Shown: positions 19,219 through 28,593 of the stretch, in pieces
Layout of the letters: every line of letters starts with the position of its first letter
Numbering within the stretch: position 1 is the first letter of the stretch
Assembly (NCBI RefSeq): GCF_900099805.1
Contig: NZ_FNDR01000006.1
Span: 62,001 to 126,000, forward strand
Direction: 5' to 3'
DNA length: 64,000 bases
Source: Variovorax sp. OV700
GTDB taxonomy: Bacteria > Pseudomonadota > Gammaproteobacteria > Burkholderiales > Burkholderiaceae_C
The notes under the pieces: model-generated
The model's database searches: none
What the model was told of the DNA's origin: nothing
Seen by the model: the letters and a program-made list of their open reading frames with translations, nothing else
Made by a program: the position numbers and the translations under genes

Positions 19219-20121
19219 TCAGGGCGCAACCGGCTCCTCGGGCTTCAGCAGGTCAGCCGCCAGTTCGCGCGTGAGCGCGGCCACGTCGTCGCGCTGCTTG
19301 AACAGGATGCCCGCGGTGTCGACCACCACTTCGGGGTCGAGTTCGACGGTGTCCAGCGCAATCAGCGCCCTCGCCCATTCGACGCTCTCGGCGATGCCGG
19401 GCGCGCGCTGAAAAGCGTTGACGAAAGGCGCATCGCGCAGCCGCGCGACGAAAGCAGCTACCTGGGCCGAGAGCTTCTCGCCGGCCTCTGGCACCTGCGC
19501 GCGCACGATCGCCAGCTCGCGTTCGCGCTCGGGGTAGTCGAGCCAGTGATAAAGGCAGCGCCGCTTGACCGCGTCGTTGAGCTCGCGCGTGCGGTTGCTG
19601 GTGAGGATGGTGACGGGCGGCACCACGGCGCGCACGGTGCCGAGCTCGGGAATGCTGACCTGGTATTCGCCGAGGTATTCGAGCAGGAAGGCCTCGAAGG
19701 GTTCGTCCGCGCGATCTACTTCGTCGATCAGCAGCACGGCGCCGGGCGCGGGCGTCTGCAGGGCCTGCAGCAACGGGCGGCGGATCAGGTAGTGGGGCTG
19801 GTAGACCTCGGCCTCCACGTCGCGTGCCGCGCCGGAGGCCTCCGCCGCGCGCATGTGCAGCAGTTGCGCGGCGTAGTTCCATTCATAAAGCGCTTCGCGC
19901 TGCTCCAGCCCGTCGTAGCACTGCAGGCGCAGCAGCTCGCGGTTGAGCGCTTTCGACAGCGCCTTGGCCAGCTCGGTCTTGCCGACACCGGGCTCGCCCT
20001 CGAGCAGCAGCGGGCGCTGCAGCTTGAGCGCAAGGAACACGGCCGTGGCCAAGCGGCGGTCGGCGAAATAGCCGGCCTGCATCAAGCCTTCGGAGAGGGA
20101 ATCGATGGTCGGAAAGATCAT
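19219..20121 (-). CDS. coxD: CoxD-like MoxR-family AAA+ ATPase
   Basis: This 300-residue protein has a Walker A GEPGVGKT at residues 42-49, a Walker B region VLLIDEVDRA and the AAA+ sensor TSNRTREL. It belongs to the MoxR branch that works with VWA proteins as a metal-insertion or remodelling chaperone. Its neighbours coxE and coxM identify it as CoxD. The ATG at 20121 gives the usual short N-terminus. Confidence 0.92.
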   Translation of the reverse strand: MIFPTIDSLSEGLMQAGYFADRRLATAVFLALKLQRPLLLEGEPGVGKTELAKALSKALNRELLRLQCYDGLEQREALYEWNYAAQLLHMRAAEASGAARDVEAEVYQPHYLIRRPLLQALQTPAPGAVLLIDEVDRADEPFEAFLLEYLGEYQVSIPELGTVRAVVPPVTILTSNRTRELNDAVKRRCLYHWLDYPERERELAIVRAQVPEAGEKLSAQVAAFVARLRDAPFVNAFQRAPGIAESVEWARALIALDTVELDPEVVVDTAGILFKQRDDVAALTRELAADLLKPEEPVAP

Positions 20122-20179
20122 GGCAAAGCGTAGCGGAAGACGCGAGGATGCCGCGCCTTCCGGTCGGCACCCGGCTGCT

Positions 20180-20971
20180 TCAGCCCAGCGCCTTGGTCAC
20201 CGCGCGCTGCGTCAGCACACTGATCAGGTTGGCGCGGTAGGCGGCCGTGGCATGCAGGTCGCTGTTGAGGTCGCTCGCATCGATCTTCACGGCCGCCGCG
20301 GCTGCCGCCGTGAAGCTCTTGTTGAGCGCATCTTCGAGCCCGGCGTGCCGGAACACGCCGTTGCCGGCGCCGGTGATGGCCACCCGCACGCCGCTGTCGT
20401 ACTGCGCGAGGAACACGCCGACGAGCGGAAAGTTCGACGCTTTCTGGCGCAGCTTTTCGTACACGGCCCGCTTGGGAAGCGGAAAGCGGATCGCGGTGAT
20501 CAGCTCGTCTTCTTCCAGCGCCGTGGTGAAGAGGCCCAGGAAGAAATCGTCGGCCGCGATCTCGCGCCTCGAAGTGATGACGGTGGCACCGGAACCCAGC
20601 ACCGCGCTGGGATAGCACGCGGCCGGGTCGTTGTTGGCCACGGAGCCGCCGATGGTGCCCATCGCGCGCACCTGCCGGTCACCAATGCGCGAGGCCAGGT
20701 CCGCCAGCGCGGGGAAGGCGGCTTTCACGTCGGGATTGTTGGCCACGTCGAGGTGGCTCGACATGGCGCCGATGGTGATCGTGCCAGCGTCTTTCTTGAT
20801 GCCGGTGAGTTCCTTGATGCCGCCAAGGTCCACCAGCCGCTCGGGCGCGGACAGCCTGAGCTTCATGGAGGCGAGCAGAGTCTGGCCGCCGGCCAGCGGC
20901 TTGGCGCCGGCCGTGACCAGCTTGGCGGCATCGGCCATGGTGGAGGGCCGTTCGAGTGTGAAGGCGTACAT
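20180..20971 (-). CDS. coxM: Molybdenum hydroxylase FAD-binding subunit (CoxM-like)
   Basis: This 263-residue protein has the two FAD pyrophosphate-binding motifs of the xanthine dehydrogenase family, AGGQTL at 27-32 and TIGGSVAN at 106-113. The C-terminal CO_deh_flav_C domain follows. It passes electrons from the iron-sulfur subunit to the acceptor. It is third in the S-L-M order that characterises form II clusters, 21 bases after coxL. Confidence 0.93.
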   Translation of the reverse strand: MYAFTLERPSTMADAAKLVTAGAKPLAGGQTLLASMKLRLSAPERLVDLGGIKELTGIKKDAGTITIGAMSSHLDVANNPDVKAAFPALADLASRIGDRQVRAMGTIGGSVANNDPAACYPSAVLGSGATVITSRREIAADDFFLGLFTTALEEDELITAIRFPLPKRAVYEKLRQKASNFPLVGVFLAQYDSGVRVAITGAGNGVFRHAGLEDALNKSFTAAAAAAVKIDASDLNSDLHATAAYRANLISVLTQRAVTKALG

Positions 20972-20992
20972 GGTGTGTGGTTCCTTCTATGT

Positions 20993-23443
20993 TCAGGGGG
21001 CGGGACGGCCTTGGGTACTGGCGGCGAGCGAGGGCGCTTGCGGTGTTGCAGCCTGCGCCGCACTTCCGCTGCCCTTTTGCATCGCTTCCCAGACGCGGCT
21101 GGCCGATGCGGGCATGTCGAGATCCTTGACGCCGAGCGGCGCGAGCGCATCGAGCACGGCGTTGATCACCGCCGGTGGCGAGCCGATGGCGCCCGCCTCG
21201 CCGCAGCCCTTGGTGCCGAGCGGGTTGTGCGTGCATGGCGTGCACACCGTGTCAAGATTGAACTGCGGAAAGTCGGCGGCCCTGGGCATGGCGTAGTCCA
21301 TGAAGCTGCCGGTGAGCAGCTGGCCGGTCTCGTTGTCATAGACGCAGTTTTCGAGCAGCGCCTGGCCGATGCCCTGCACCAGACCGCCGTGCACCTGGCC
21401 CTCGACGATCATCGGATTGATGATGGTGCCGAAGTCGTCCACCGCGGTGAAGCGGTCGACGCGGACCTCCCCGGTCTGCTTGTCGACTTCGACCTCGCAG
21501 ATGTAGGTGCCACCCGGGAAAGTGAAGTTGGTCGGGTCGTAGAAGGCGGTTTCGTTCAGGCCGGGCTCGAGCTTGTCGAGCGGATAGTTGTGCGGCACGT
21601 AGGCCGTGAGCGCTACCTGTCCGAACGGGATCTTCTTGTCGGTGCCCTTGACCGTGAACTCGCCGTTGGCAAACTCGATGTCGGCGTCGCTCGCCTCCAT
21701 CAGGTGCGCGGCGATCTTCTTGGCCTTGGTCTCGATCTTGTCGAGCGCCTTCATGATGGCCGCGCCGCCGACCGAGATCGAGCGCGAGCCATAGGTGCCC
21801 ATGCCGAAGGGCACGCGGCCCGTGTCGCCGTGCACCACGTCGACGTTGTCGACCGGAATGCCCAGCCGCGCCGCCACCACCTGCGCAAAGGTGGTTTCGT
21901 GCCCCTGGCCGTGACTGTGCGAGCCGGTGAACACCGTCACGCTGCCGGTGGGATGCACGCGGATCTCACCGCACTCGAACAAACCCGCTCGCGCGCCCAG
22001 CGCACCCGCGATGTTCGACGGCGCAATGCCGCAGGCCTCGATGTAGCTCGAGTAGCCGATGCCACGCAGATTGCCCTTGGCCTCGGTGGCCGCCTTGCGC
22101 TGCGCATAGCCATCGACATCGGCCAGCACCCGGGCCTTGTCCATGCAGGCATGGAAGTCGCCCGTGTCGTACTGCAGTGCCACCGGCGTCTGGTACGGAA
22201 AGGTGGTGATGAAGTTGCGCTTGCGGATCTCGTCCTGGCCCAGGTTCATTTCCCAGGCGCAGCGCGACACGAGGCGCTCCAGCAGGTAGGTGGCTTCGGG
22301 CCGCCCCGCGCCGCGATAGGCATCGACCGGCGCGGTGTTGGTGAACCAGGCATCGACCTCGACGTAGATCTGCGGCGTGGTGTACTGGCCCGCGAGCAGC
22401 GTGGCGTAGAGGATGGTGGGTACCGCGGTCGAGAAGGTCGACAGGTAGGCGCCCAGGTTGGCGTCTGTGTGCACCCGCATGGCGAGGAACTTGCCATCTT
22501 TGTCCAGCGCCATCTCGGCATGGCTCACGTGGTCTCGGCCATGCGCATCGGACAGGAAACATTCCGAGCGTTCCGCCGTCCACTTGATGTTGCGATTGAG
22601 CTGCTTGGCGGCCCAGGTCAGGCACACGTCTTCGGCATACAGAAAGATCTTGGAGCCGAAGCCGCCGCCCACGTCGGGTGCGATCACGCGCACCTTGTGC
22701 TCGGGCAGGCCCAGCACGAAGGCCGTCATCAGCAAGCGCTCGACGTGCGGATTCTGGTTGGACACGTAGAGCGTGTAGTCGTCGGTGCCGCGGCTGTAGC
22801 TGCCAATGGCCACGCGCGGCTCGATCGGGTTGGGAATCAGCCGGTTGTTGACCAGGTCGAGCTTGGTCACATGCGCGGCATTGGCAAACACCGCATCGAC
22901 AGCCGCCTTGTCGCCCAGCGCCCACTTGTAGCACTGGTTGTCAGGCGCTTCGTCGTGCAGCGTGACGCCGCTCGCCTTCTTTGCCGCGTCGGCCACGCTC
23001 ACCAGGGCGGGCAGCACGTCGTAGTCGACCACCACGGCCTCGGCGGCGTTCTTGGCCTGCTCGACCGTTTCGGCCACCACCATGGCCACGTGGTCGCCCA
23101 CGTAGCGCACCTTGTTGATCGCAAGGATCGGGTGCATCGGCTCCTTCATGGGGGTGCCGTCGGGGTTGTTGATGAGCCACCCGCAAGGCAGCCCGCCCAT
23201 CTTTCCTTCGATGTCCTTGCCACTGAAGATGCCGACCACGCCAGGCATCTTCATCGCCTCGGCAATGTCGACAGACTTGATGACCGCATGGGCGTGCGGC
23301 GAGCGCACGAAGACCGCATGGCTCTGGTTGGCCAGCGTGATGTCGTCGGTGTAGTTGCCCGCGCCGGTCAGGAAGCGGTAGTCTTCCTTGCGCCGCAGCG
23401 CTTCGCCGATGTGGGGCAGGTTCGAGAAGTCGGAGGCACCCAT
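20993..23443 (-). CDS. coxL: Form II CoxL-like molybdopterin-binding subunit (aerobic CO dehydrogenase family)
   Basis: This 816-residue catalytic subunit belongs to the xanthine oxidase family. [24 protein letters not shown] is the N-terminal signature, GGGFGSK the molybdopterin-contacting glycine motif, and GEAGAIG near the C-terminus precedes the catalytic glutamate region. The active-site loop reads AYRGAGR at residues 375-381. Validated (form I) CO dehydrogenases carry AYxCSFR, with the cysteine holding copper; this protein lacks that cysteine. It therefore belongs to form II, whose true substrate is uncertain. It may be CO, an aldehyde or an N-heterocycle. It follows coxS by 12 bases. 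Confidence 0.92.
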   Translation of the reverse strand: MGASDFSNLPHIGEALRRKEDYRFLTGAGNYTDDITLANQSHAVFVRSPHAHAVIKSVDIAEAMKMPGVVGIFSGKDIEGKMGGLPCGWLINNPDGTPMKEPMHPILAINKVRYVGDHVAMVVAETVEQAKNAAEAVVVDYDVLPALVSVADAAKKASGVTLHDEAPDNQCYKWALGDKAAVDAVFANAAHVTKLDLVNNRLIPNPIEPRVAIGSYSRGTDDYTLYVSNQNPHVERLLMTAFVLGLPEHKVRVIAPDVGGGFGSKIFLYAEDVCLTWAAKQLNRNIKWTAERSECFLSDAHGRDHVSHAEMALDKDGKFLAMRVHTDANLGAYLSTFSTAVPTILYATLLAGQYTTPQIYVEVDAWFTNTAPVDAYRGAGRPEATYLLERLVSRCAWEMNLGQDEIRKRNFITTFPYQTPVALQYDTGDFHACMDKARVLADVDGYAQRKAATEAKGNLRGIGYSSYIEACGIAPSNIAGALGARAGLFECGEIRVHPTGSVTVFTGSHSHGQGHETTFAQVVAARLGIPVDNVDVVHGDTGRVPFGMGTYGSRSISVGGAAIMKALDKIETKAKKIAAHLMEASDADIEFANGEFTVKGTDKKIPFGQVALTAYVPHNYPLDKLEPGLNETAFYDPTNFTFPGGTYICEVEVDKQTGEVRVDRFTAVDDFGTIINPMIVEGQVHGGLVQGIGQALLENCVYDNETGQLLTGSFMDYAMPRAADFPQFNLDTVCTPCTHNPLGTKGCGEAGAIGSPPAVINAVLDALAPLGVKDLDMPASASRVWEAMQKGSGSAAQAATPQAPSLAASTQGRPAP

Positions 23444-23455
23444 GATGTGGCTCCC

Positions 23456-23953
<498 letters not shown>

Positions 23954-24134
23954 TTGGCTGTCTCCGTGAAGGTGATGGCTGGTTCAGCAATCGGCATCTT
24001 GGATGCCGGTCTCGTGCACTATCCTAGGCAAAACCCTCGCCGCTTGCGCAGCCGGCGCGAAATTCTCAAAATGAAACAACTTGCCGACCGGCAACTTTCA
24101 ACAAGAAGACCTCCCGTCCGAGCCACCCGACCCG

Positions 24135-25280
24135 ATGCCCGCCTCTCCCGTTCTGCACCCGCCCGAGCGCTCGCTCGCCATTGCGCAGGCTCGCCGGGAG
24201 CTGATCCACGGTGAAGGCTCTCGCTCCCGAGGCAACGTGCGCATCGAGCCATGGATCGCCCGTTCCTGGGAGCGTTGCATCGAAGCCGGGCGGCAGCCGC
24301 AGCAGCGAGTGGACTTCGAACCCGTGGGCCGATCGGCCGTTCGCAACGTGGCGGAGCGCAACCGGGCGCTGGTGGTGGCGGCCCGGCCGGTGATCGAGCG
24401 GCTGTCGCGCGCCATCGCCGACACCCGGTATTTCGCCGTATTGACCGACGCCGCCGGCATCGTGGTCGACGTGGGCCCCCTGCCCGACGGCACCGACGCC
24501 GCCAGCCGCCATGCCCGCAACATCGCGCGCGTCGGCGTCGACCTGTCGGAGCGCGCGATCGGCACCAGCGCCATCAGCACCGCGCTGACCGAGCAGGAAT
24601 CGGTGTGGCTGCACCGCGGCGAGCATTTCTTCGAGGACACCAGCGTCTACAGCTGCGCCGGGGCGCCGCTCTTCGGCCCCCAGGGCGACTGCATCGGCAT
24701 GCTCGACCTGACCGGCGTCCAGGTGGTCGAGCGGCCTGAGCTGCGGCACCTGGCCACGCTGTCGGCGCGCAGCATCGAGAACATGCTGGTGCTGAACACG
24801 CGATGCGAACTGCGGCTGCATCTCTCGTGGCCCGGCAGCCCCCCGGGCAACGACGTCACCGAGGGCCTGCTGTGCGTCGACGCATGCGGCAAGGTCACGG
24901 GCGCCAATGCTGCGGCGCGGCAGATGCTACATCAGCCCCTGGCAACGCGCAGCCCGCATGCCCTGCACTGCAACGACCTGTTCGCGCTGCCGCTGAGCAT
25001 GCTGTTCGATGCCGCCCGGCGTGGCGACGCCGTGCTCGAGGTGCCGCTCTGGTCGGGCTTGCGAATCGAGGTGCGGCCTCGGCGCGGCGGCAAGAGCCCG
25101 GCGAGTGCGGCGCCCGAGGCCCGGCCTCTGCTGCGCGACGTCGAGACCGCGCTCATCCGCAAGGCCGTGACCGACGCCCGCGGCAACGTGGCCGAAGCCG
25201 CGCGCACCCTCGGCATCAGCCGAGCTACCGTCTACCGCAAGCTCTGGCGCGGCCGGGCAGCTTCTGGCTCAGCGGACTGA
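24135..25280 (+). CDS. GAF-domain transcriptional regulator with Fis-type HTH (AcoR-like, no AAA+ domain)
   Basis: This 381-residue protein begins like AcoR-type activators (RSWERC, then DFEPV), has a central GAF sensor region (FAVLTDAAGIVVDVG, ARVGVDLSERAIGTSAIS) and ends in a Fis-type helix-turn-helix (GNVAEAARTLGISRATVYRKL). The sigma-54-interacting AAA+ domain that normally lies between them is missing: there is no Walker A or GAFTGA motif. It probably regulates the divergent cox cluster without acting as a sigma-54 ATPase. The ATG at 24135 is preferred; an in-frame TTG lies at 24081. Confidence 0.85.
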   Translation: MPASPVLHPPERSLAIAQARRELIHGEGSRSRGNVRIEPWIARSWERCIEAGRQPQQRVDFEPVGRSAVRNVAERNRALVVAARPVIERLSRAIADTRYFAVLTDAAGIVVDVGPLPDGTDAASRHARNIARVGVDLSERAIGTSAISTALTEQESVWLHRGEHFFEDTSVYSCAGAPLFGPQGDCIGMLDLTGVQVVERPELRHLATLSARSIENMLVLNTRCELRLHLSWPGSPPGNDVTEGLLCVDACGKVTGANAAARQMLHQPLATRSPHALHCNDLFALPLSMLFDAARRGDAVLEVPLWSGLRIEVRPRRGGKSPASAAPEARPLLRDVETALIRKAVTDARGNVAEAARTLGISRATVYRKLWRGRAASGSAD

Positions 25281-25290
25281 AGCCGAAGCT

Positions 25291-25668
25291 TCAGGCGCCC
25301 ACCGGCACCTTGTCGAGAAAGCCGGTCACCGAACGAAGCTTGCCTGCGTCGAGCCGCGCGAAATCGGTCCCTTGGATCAGGTCTTCGGCGCCGCTCGGGC
25401 CCAGGATCCATGAAAAGCGCAGGTTGTCGCCGTGCGCCTCGGCATTGCCGAACAGGCTGAAGCGAAAGCCCGGGTAGCGCTGGTGCACCGCACCGACCAG
25501 CGCGCTGATCTGCTCGCGGCCGCTGGCCTGTGCCATGGGATCGGCGTAGTGCGCGTCGGCTGTCCAATGGGCCTCGATCAGCGCGGCGCGGCGCGCGGCA
25601 TCGGTTTCGTTCCAGACGGCGATGTAGCGTTGTGCAATGACGGCGGCGTCGTGTGCGGCGGTGTTCAT
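25291..25668 (-). CDS. SnoaL/NTF2-like protein
   Basis: This 125-residue protein has a SnoaL-like alpha+beta-barrel pattern: RYIAVWNETDAARRAALIEAHW, then ADAHYADPMAQASG, then FRFSLFGNAEAHGD. Proteins of this fold include small isomerases, cyclases and ligand-binding proteins, and no specific activity can be assigned. The ATG at 25668 is chosen because the upstream part of the frame (to 25830) looks non-coding. The gene converges with the GAF/Fis regulator, 10 bases apart. Confidence 0.8.
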   Translation of the reverse strand: MNTAAHDAAVIAQRYIAVWNETDAARRAALIEAHWTADAHYADPMAQASGREQISALVGAVHQRYPGFRFSLFGNAEAHGDNLRFSWILGPSGAEDLIQGTDFARLDAGKLRSVTGFLDKVPVGA

Positions 25669-25995
25669 GATGACGATTCCTTTCGAAGTTCTCGACCCGC
25701 AACATCGCGGGGTGAAGGAATGGTCGCGCCGGGCGCTTCCGGCGTCGATGACCTGCGAGGTCATGGTGCGCTCGGTTAACAGAGTAGCCAGCAGTTCGCT
25801 CGAAAAGTGACAAGCGGCGATCAATGTCAACTGCCAGGAAACCTAATTTGAGCTGCGGCCAGTAACTGGCTAGGCTCCCGCGTCAAAGCTTGCGCTCGCA
25901 GCTCGGGGTGAACGGACCTGAGGCCTGTTTGAAGCGACGAGAAAAAGCCGTGAGCTGAGCGACCGGCGACAAGAAATTTCAGGGGGAATAAAACC
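25669..25995. other. Intergenic stretch before the RHS locus
   Basis: About 327 bases between the SnoaL-like gene and the first small ORF of the RHS locus. No ORF, terminator or mobile-element end is recognised here. It probably holds the promoter of the SnoaL-like gene and that of the RHS locus. It is the left boundary of the accessory island. Confidence 0.5.
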
Positions 25996-26136
25996 ATGAC
26001 AACAGCGATTGTTGGCGCCACCGTGCGTCGTAACTTGGGTGTCGGGCATCGCCGCAACCGCGCAAAAGCGGTTTCAGCTGTTGCTACATTCAGCCCCAAT
26101 CAAAACAGCCGAAACGGGCAAGAGAGCCAGTCATGA
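25996..26136 (+). CDS. Short leader ORF upstream of the RHS remnant
   Basis: This 46-codon ORF begins MTTAIVGATVRRNLGVGHRR and is preceded by a strong purine-rich ribosome-binding site, AGGGGGA, at 25981-25987. Its stop overlaps the ATG of the RHS signal-peptide ORF (ATGA at 26133-26136), which suggests translational coupling. The peptide is basic and polar and matches no family I know. It could be a regulatory leader or a remnant of a larger gene. Confidence 0.4.
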   Translation: MTTAIVGATVRRNLGVGHRRNRAKAVSAVATFSPNQNSRNGQESQS

Positions 26137-27918
26137 AAAAGTTGACTGTGTTGCTGCGCGTGTGCGCGCAGGTGGTGGACCGAGTTTCCGGTCTTGTCAT
26201 TGCTGGCTTGCTGGGCTGCCTGAGCCTCAATGCTTTAGCGTCGATATGCGTACGACGCGGTCGGGCGCCTCATCCAGATGAACTGGGATGGCCAATCCTT
26301 GGTCGCCAACATCTTCTGGAACCCGCTGGGTCAGCCGTTCAAGTGGGGGTGGGCCTTTGCCGACAGCAATGCCGCCACGAGTTTGTACGCCCTGCGCGCT
26401 TACGACACGGCAGGGCGCATGACCACCACCGAGTTCAGCAGCTATGCCTACGACGCCGCCGGGCGGATCACCAGTCTTACGCAGAACCTTTTCGGGCCGG
26501 CGGACACGGTCGCCACCAACAGCACGGTGACCAATGCCAACACCAGTTGGAGCGTGACCAATGACCCCACGGGACGCGTGACCGGCTTCAACGTCATTAC
26601 CCCCGCCACTGCGACCAATCCAGCGAGTACAGCGGGCTTCACTTACGACGCCAACGGCAACCGCAAGACCAGCACCAGAGGGATTGGAGCGCAAAGCACG
26701 AACAGGACCTACGCGCTGCCCTCGTTCGACAGCAACCAGGCCACGGGCTTCAGCCAAACCGTAGGCAGCACGACCACAAGCGTGAACTATGCCTTCAACG
26801 CGAACCGTGACCTGACGAGCGACGGACTCAACGGCTTCAGCTACGACGCCGAGGGGCGCTTCTCCAACGCTACCGTGGGCCGCACCGACAGCAGCCCGAC
26901 CACGCGCTACGCGCACAACGCGCTGGGTCAGCGTGTCTTCAAGACCGAGCCGGTGTATCCGGCGCAGGGCACAACGGGCAGCGCGCTGGAGGCGTTCTTC
27001 GCCAAGGGCTGGACGCCATTGACGGTAACTGCGGAAAAGCTGGGCTACGCCTTCGTCTACGACGAGGATGGCATGCTCCTGGCCGAGACGGGCATGGGCG
27101 GAGCCAACAGCGGGGGCAATACGCAGTACGTGTACCTGCCCACGGCCAGCGGGCCGATGCCCGTGGCAGCGGTGATCAATGGGGTGGTGTACGCGGTGCA
27201 CAGCGACCACCTGAATACGCCGCGGCGTATCACCAGCGGCAGCGGGCAAGTGATGTGGCAGTGGGCCTACTCGGCGTTTGGGGAGACCGCACCCACAACT
27301 GCGGCAAAAAGGTTCGCGGGGCCTGAGACCGTGCCGACAAGCGGAACAACCACCGCAACCCCGGTGACCTTCAACCTGCGGTATCTGGGCCAGTATGCGG
27401 ACTCCGAGACGGGACTCTTCTACAACGCCAACCGCACCTATGACCCGAGGACGGGACGCTATACACAGCCCGATCCGACCGGTCTTGATGCTGGCTGGAA
27501 CCTGTTCGCCTATGCTGAGCTCAACCCGTTGCTGTTCACGGACCCCGAAGGACTGGAAACCATCTACAACGTTGGCCCTGTGTCCGTCGTCGCCTATCCC
27601 GGCCCTCCAGCGACTGACTATCGCGCGGAGCACGGCTTAAAAACGGGTGCGGGCCATCATGTGCATACTTTCATCGGAAAGCACGAAGGCCCGCGGTTTT
27701 TGACGGGCTCGTTTGCTGTTTACCCGGGTGACGAGAAGCTCTGTGCTGGCCCATTCAAAGACGCATTGGACAAGCTCACTGAGGGCGAAAAGCAATACAT
27801 CAAGCGTGCGCAGATCCAAGTCTTCAATGACGGGAAACTCGGTAATCGCTTGCAAAATCGTAGACTCCGACTAACGCTGCCTCGAATCATGAGTGGCATG
27901 CCAAAGGGACGTGAATGA
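26133..27918 (+). pseudogene. RHS-repeat protein, internally deleted and frameshifted
   Basis: The 5' piece encodes a signal peptide (MKKLTVLLRV onward, about 37 residues ending LNALAS) in one frame. At about 26240 coding moves to another frame, open from 26239, which starts in the middle of a YD repeat (YAYDAVGRLIQ) and runs to 27918. That frame has many YD repeats, the RHS-core end HSDHLNTPRRIT and YDPRTGRYTQPDP, and the boundary motif NPLLFTDPEGL. About 120 variable residues follow, including GAGHHVHTFIGKHEGPR. Full RHS proteins usually exceed 1,400 residues, so the N-terminal part of the core appears deleted. The variable end is the position of the toxin in intact RHS proteins; its type is not recognised. 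Base composition drops towards the 3' end. Confidence 0.82.
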
Positions 27919-28092
27919 ACTCGAATTCGACAGTCGAACACGCTTACTGGCTCGCCTGTAATGAAGATGCCAAGGTAGCCGCACTTGGTCGCACCGTGCT
28001 CGAAGCGTTGGCCGAGCGTGGTTGCTACGGCGCCATTCGAGCTTGCGGATGATGGGCATGTGCTTGCCACGTCGCACTGGCTGTCGCCGTGA
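27915..28092 (+). pseudogene. Frameshifted partner ORF of the RHS C-terminal domain (possible immunity gene)
   Basis: The ATG at 27915 overlaps the RHS stop (ATGA), the coupling seen in toxin-immunity pairs. The frame reads MNSNSTVEHAYWLACNEDA onward for 45 codons and stops at 28052. A one-base shift near 28030 would instead continue as PFELADDGHVLATSHWLSP and stop at 28090-28092, giving a 59-residue protein. The continuation looks coding, so a recent indel is likely. The family is not recognised; the immunity role is inferred from position only. Confidence 0.5.
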
Positions 28093-28109
28093 GGCCGAGA
28101 ATCACCCAC

Positions 28110-28178
28110 GAATTGGATGGCGCGTACAGCTATCGGAACCCGTTGAGCTACACGGATTCGATGAGACTTGACCTTTGG
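28110..28178 (+). pseudogene. Displaced RHS core tip
   Basis: In one frame this reads AYSYRNPLSYTDSMRLDLW, a good match to the RHS-core boundary motif (AY.xNPLSYTDPxGLD). It sits downstream of the main RHS gene, like the orphan C-terminal modules that follow rhs genes. Only about 35 bases separate it from the next ORF. In another frame a short coding tail ends RAMDYFKGRQ with its stop overlapping the next ATG, so the body of the toxin seems deleted. Confidence 0.5.
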
Positions 28179-28212
28179 AGGCGCGAGCTATGGACTACTT
28201 CAAAGGCAGGCA

Positions 28213-28497
28213 ATGAAGGACTTACGGCGTTTTTTAGTGATATGGGCGCCTTTCATCGCTGCCTCTATAACCACAATCGTGGCTTCTCACACGCTGTGGG
28301 CAACAGAGTGGTGCCGAGGGTATCTCGCGGCACTCGGAGTTCTGTGTTGTCTTCTCGGGGCGCGCGTCCTCGCAAAAACGGGCGTAAGGCGTGGGCCACT
28401 AGCTGGTGTCAGCTTCGGCCTTCTTGTTGGTCAATGGTGGCTGGTACAAGCGCTCATCTTGGCTTTCTTCTGGCATAGCAACGGGTTTGCTCCATAG
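28213..28497 (+). CDS. Small membrane protein, possible orphan RHS immunity protein
   Basis: This 94-residue protein has three predicted membrane segments: about 8-25 (LVIWAPFIAASITTIVASH), 33-49 and 62-87. Its ATG overlaps the stop of the short frame ending YFKGRQ. No family is recognised. Its position after an RHS tip remnant, its low GC relative to neighbours and its membrane character fit an immunity protein left behind by loss of its toxin. A plain hypothetical membrane protein remains possible. Confidence 0.5.
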   Translation: MKDLRRFLVIWAPFIAASITTIVASHTLWATEWCRGYLAALGVLCCLLGARVLAKTGVRRGPLAGVSFGLLVGQWWLVQALILAFFWHSNGFAP

Positions 28498-28593
28498 CGG
28501 GGTGAACTGCAAGACAGTACCCGAGACTCTCACACAGCGGAAGGTGAGTACTCCATGGAAATCTAGCGTCAGAGATCGACGGAACCCAATGAT

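Noticed and set aside
20993..23443. Calling coxL a proven CO dehydrogenase
   Set aside because: The AYRGAGR loop lacks the copper-binding cysteine of form I; only family membership is supported.
28089..28478. A 129-codon frame beginning MRPRITHELDG as a real gene
   Set aside because: Only its first part resembles an RHS tip. After about 28180 it becomes Ser/Arg-rich shadow of the membrane-protein ORF in another frame.
26133..28497. Insertion sequence or integrase as the cause of the RHS island
   Set aside because: No transposase, terminal inverted repeats, target duplication or attachment site was seen at either edge.
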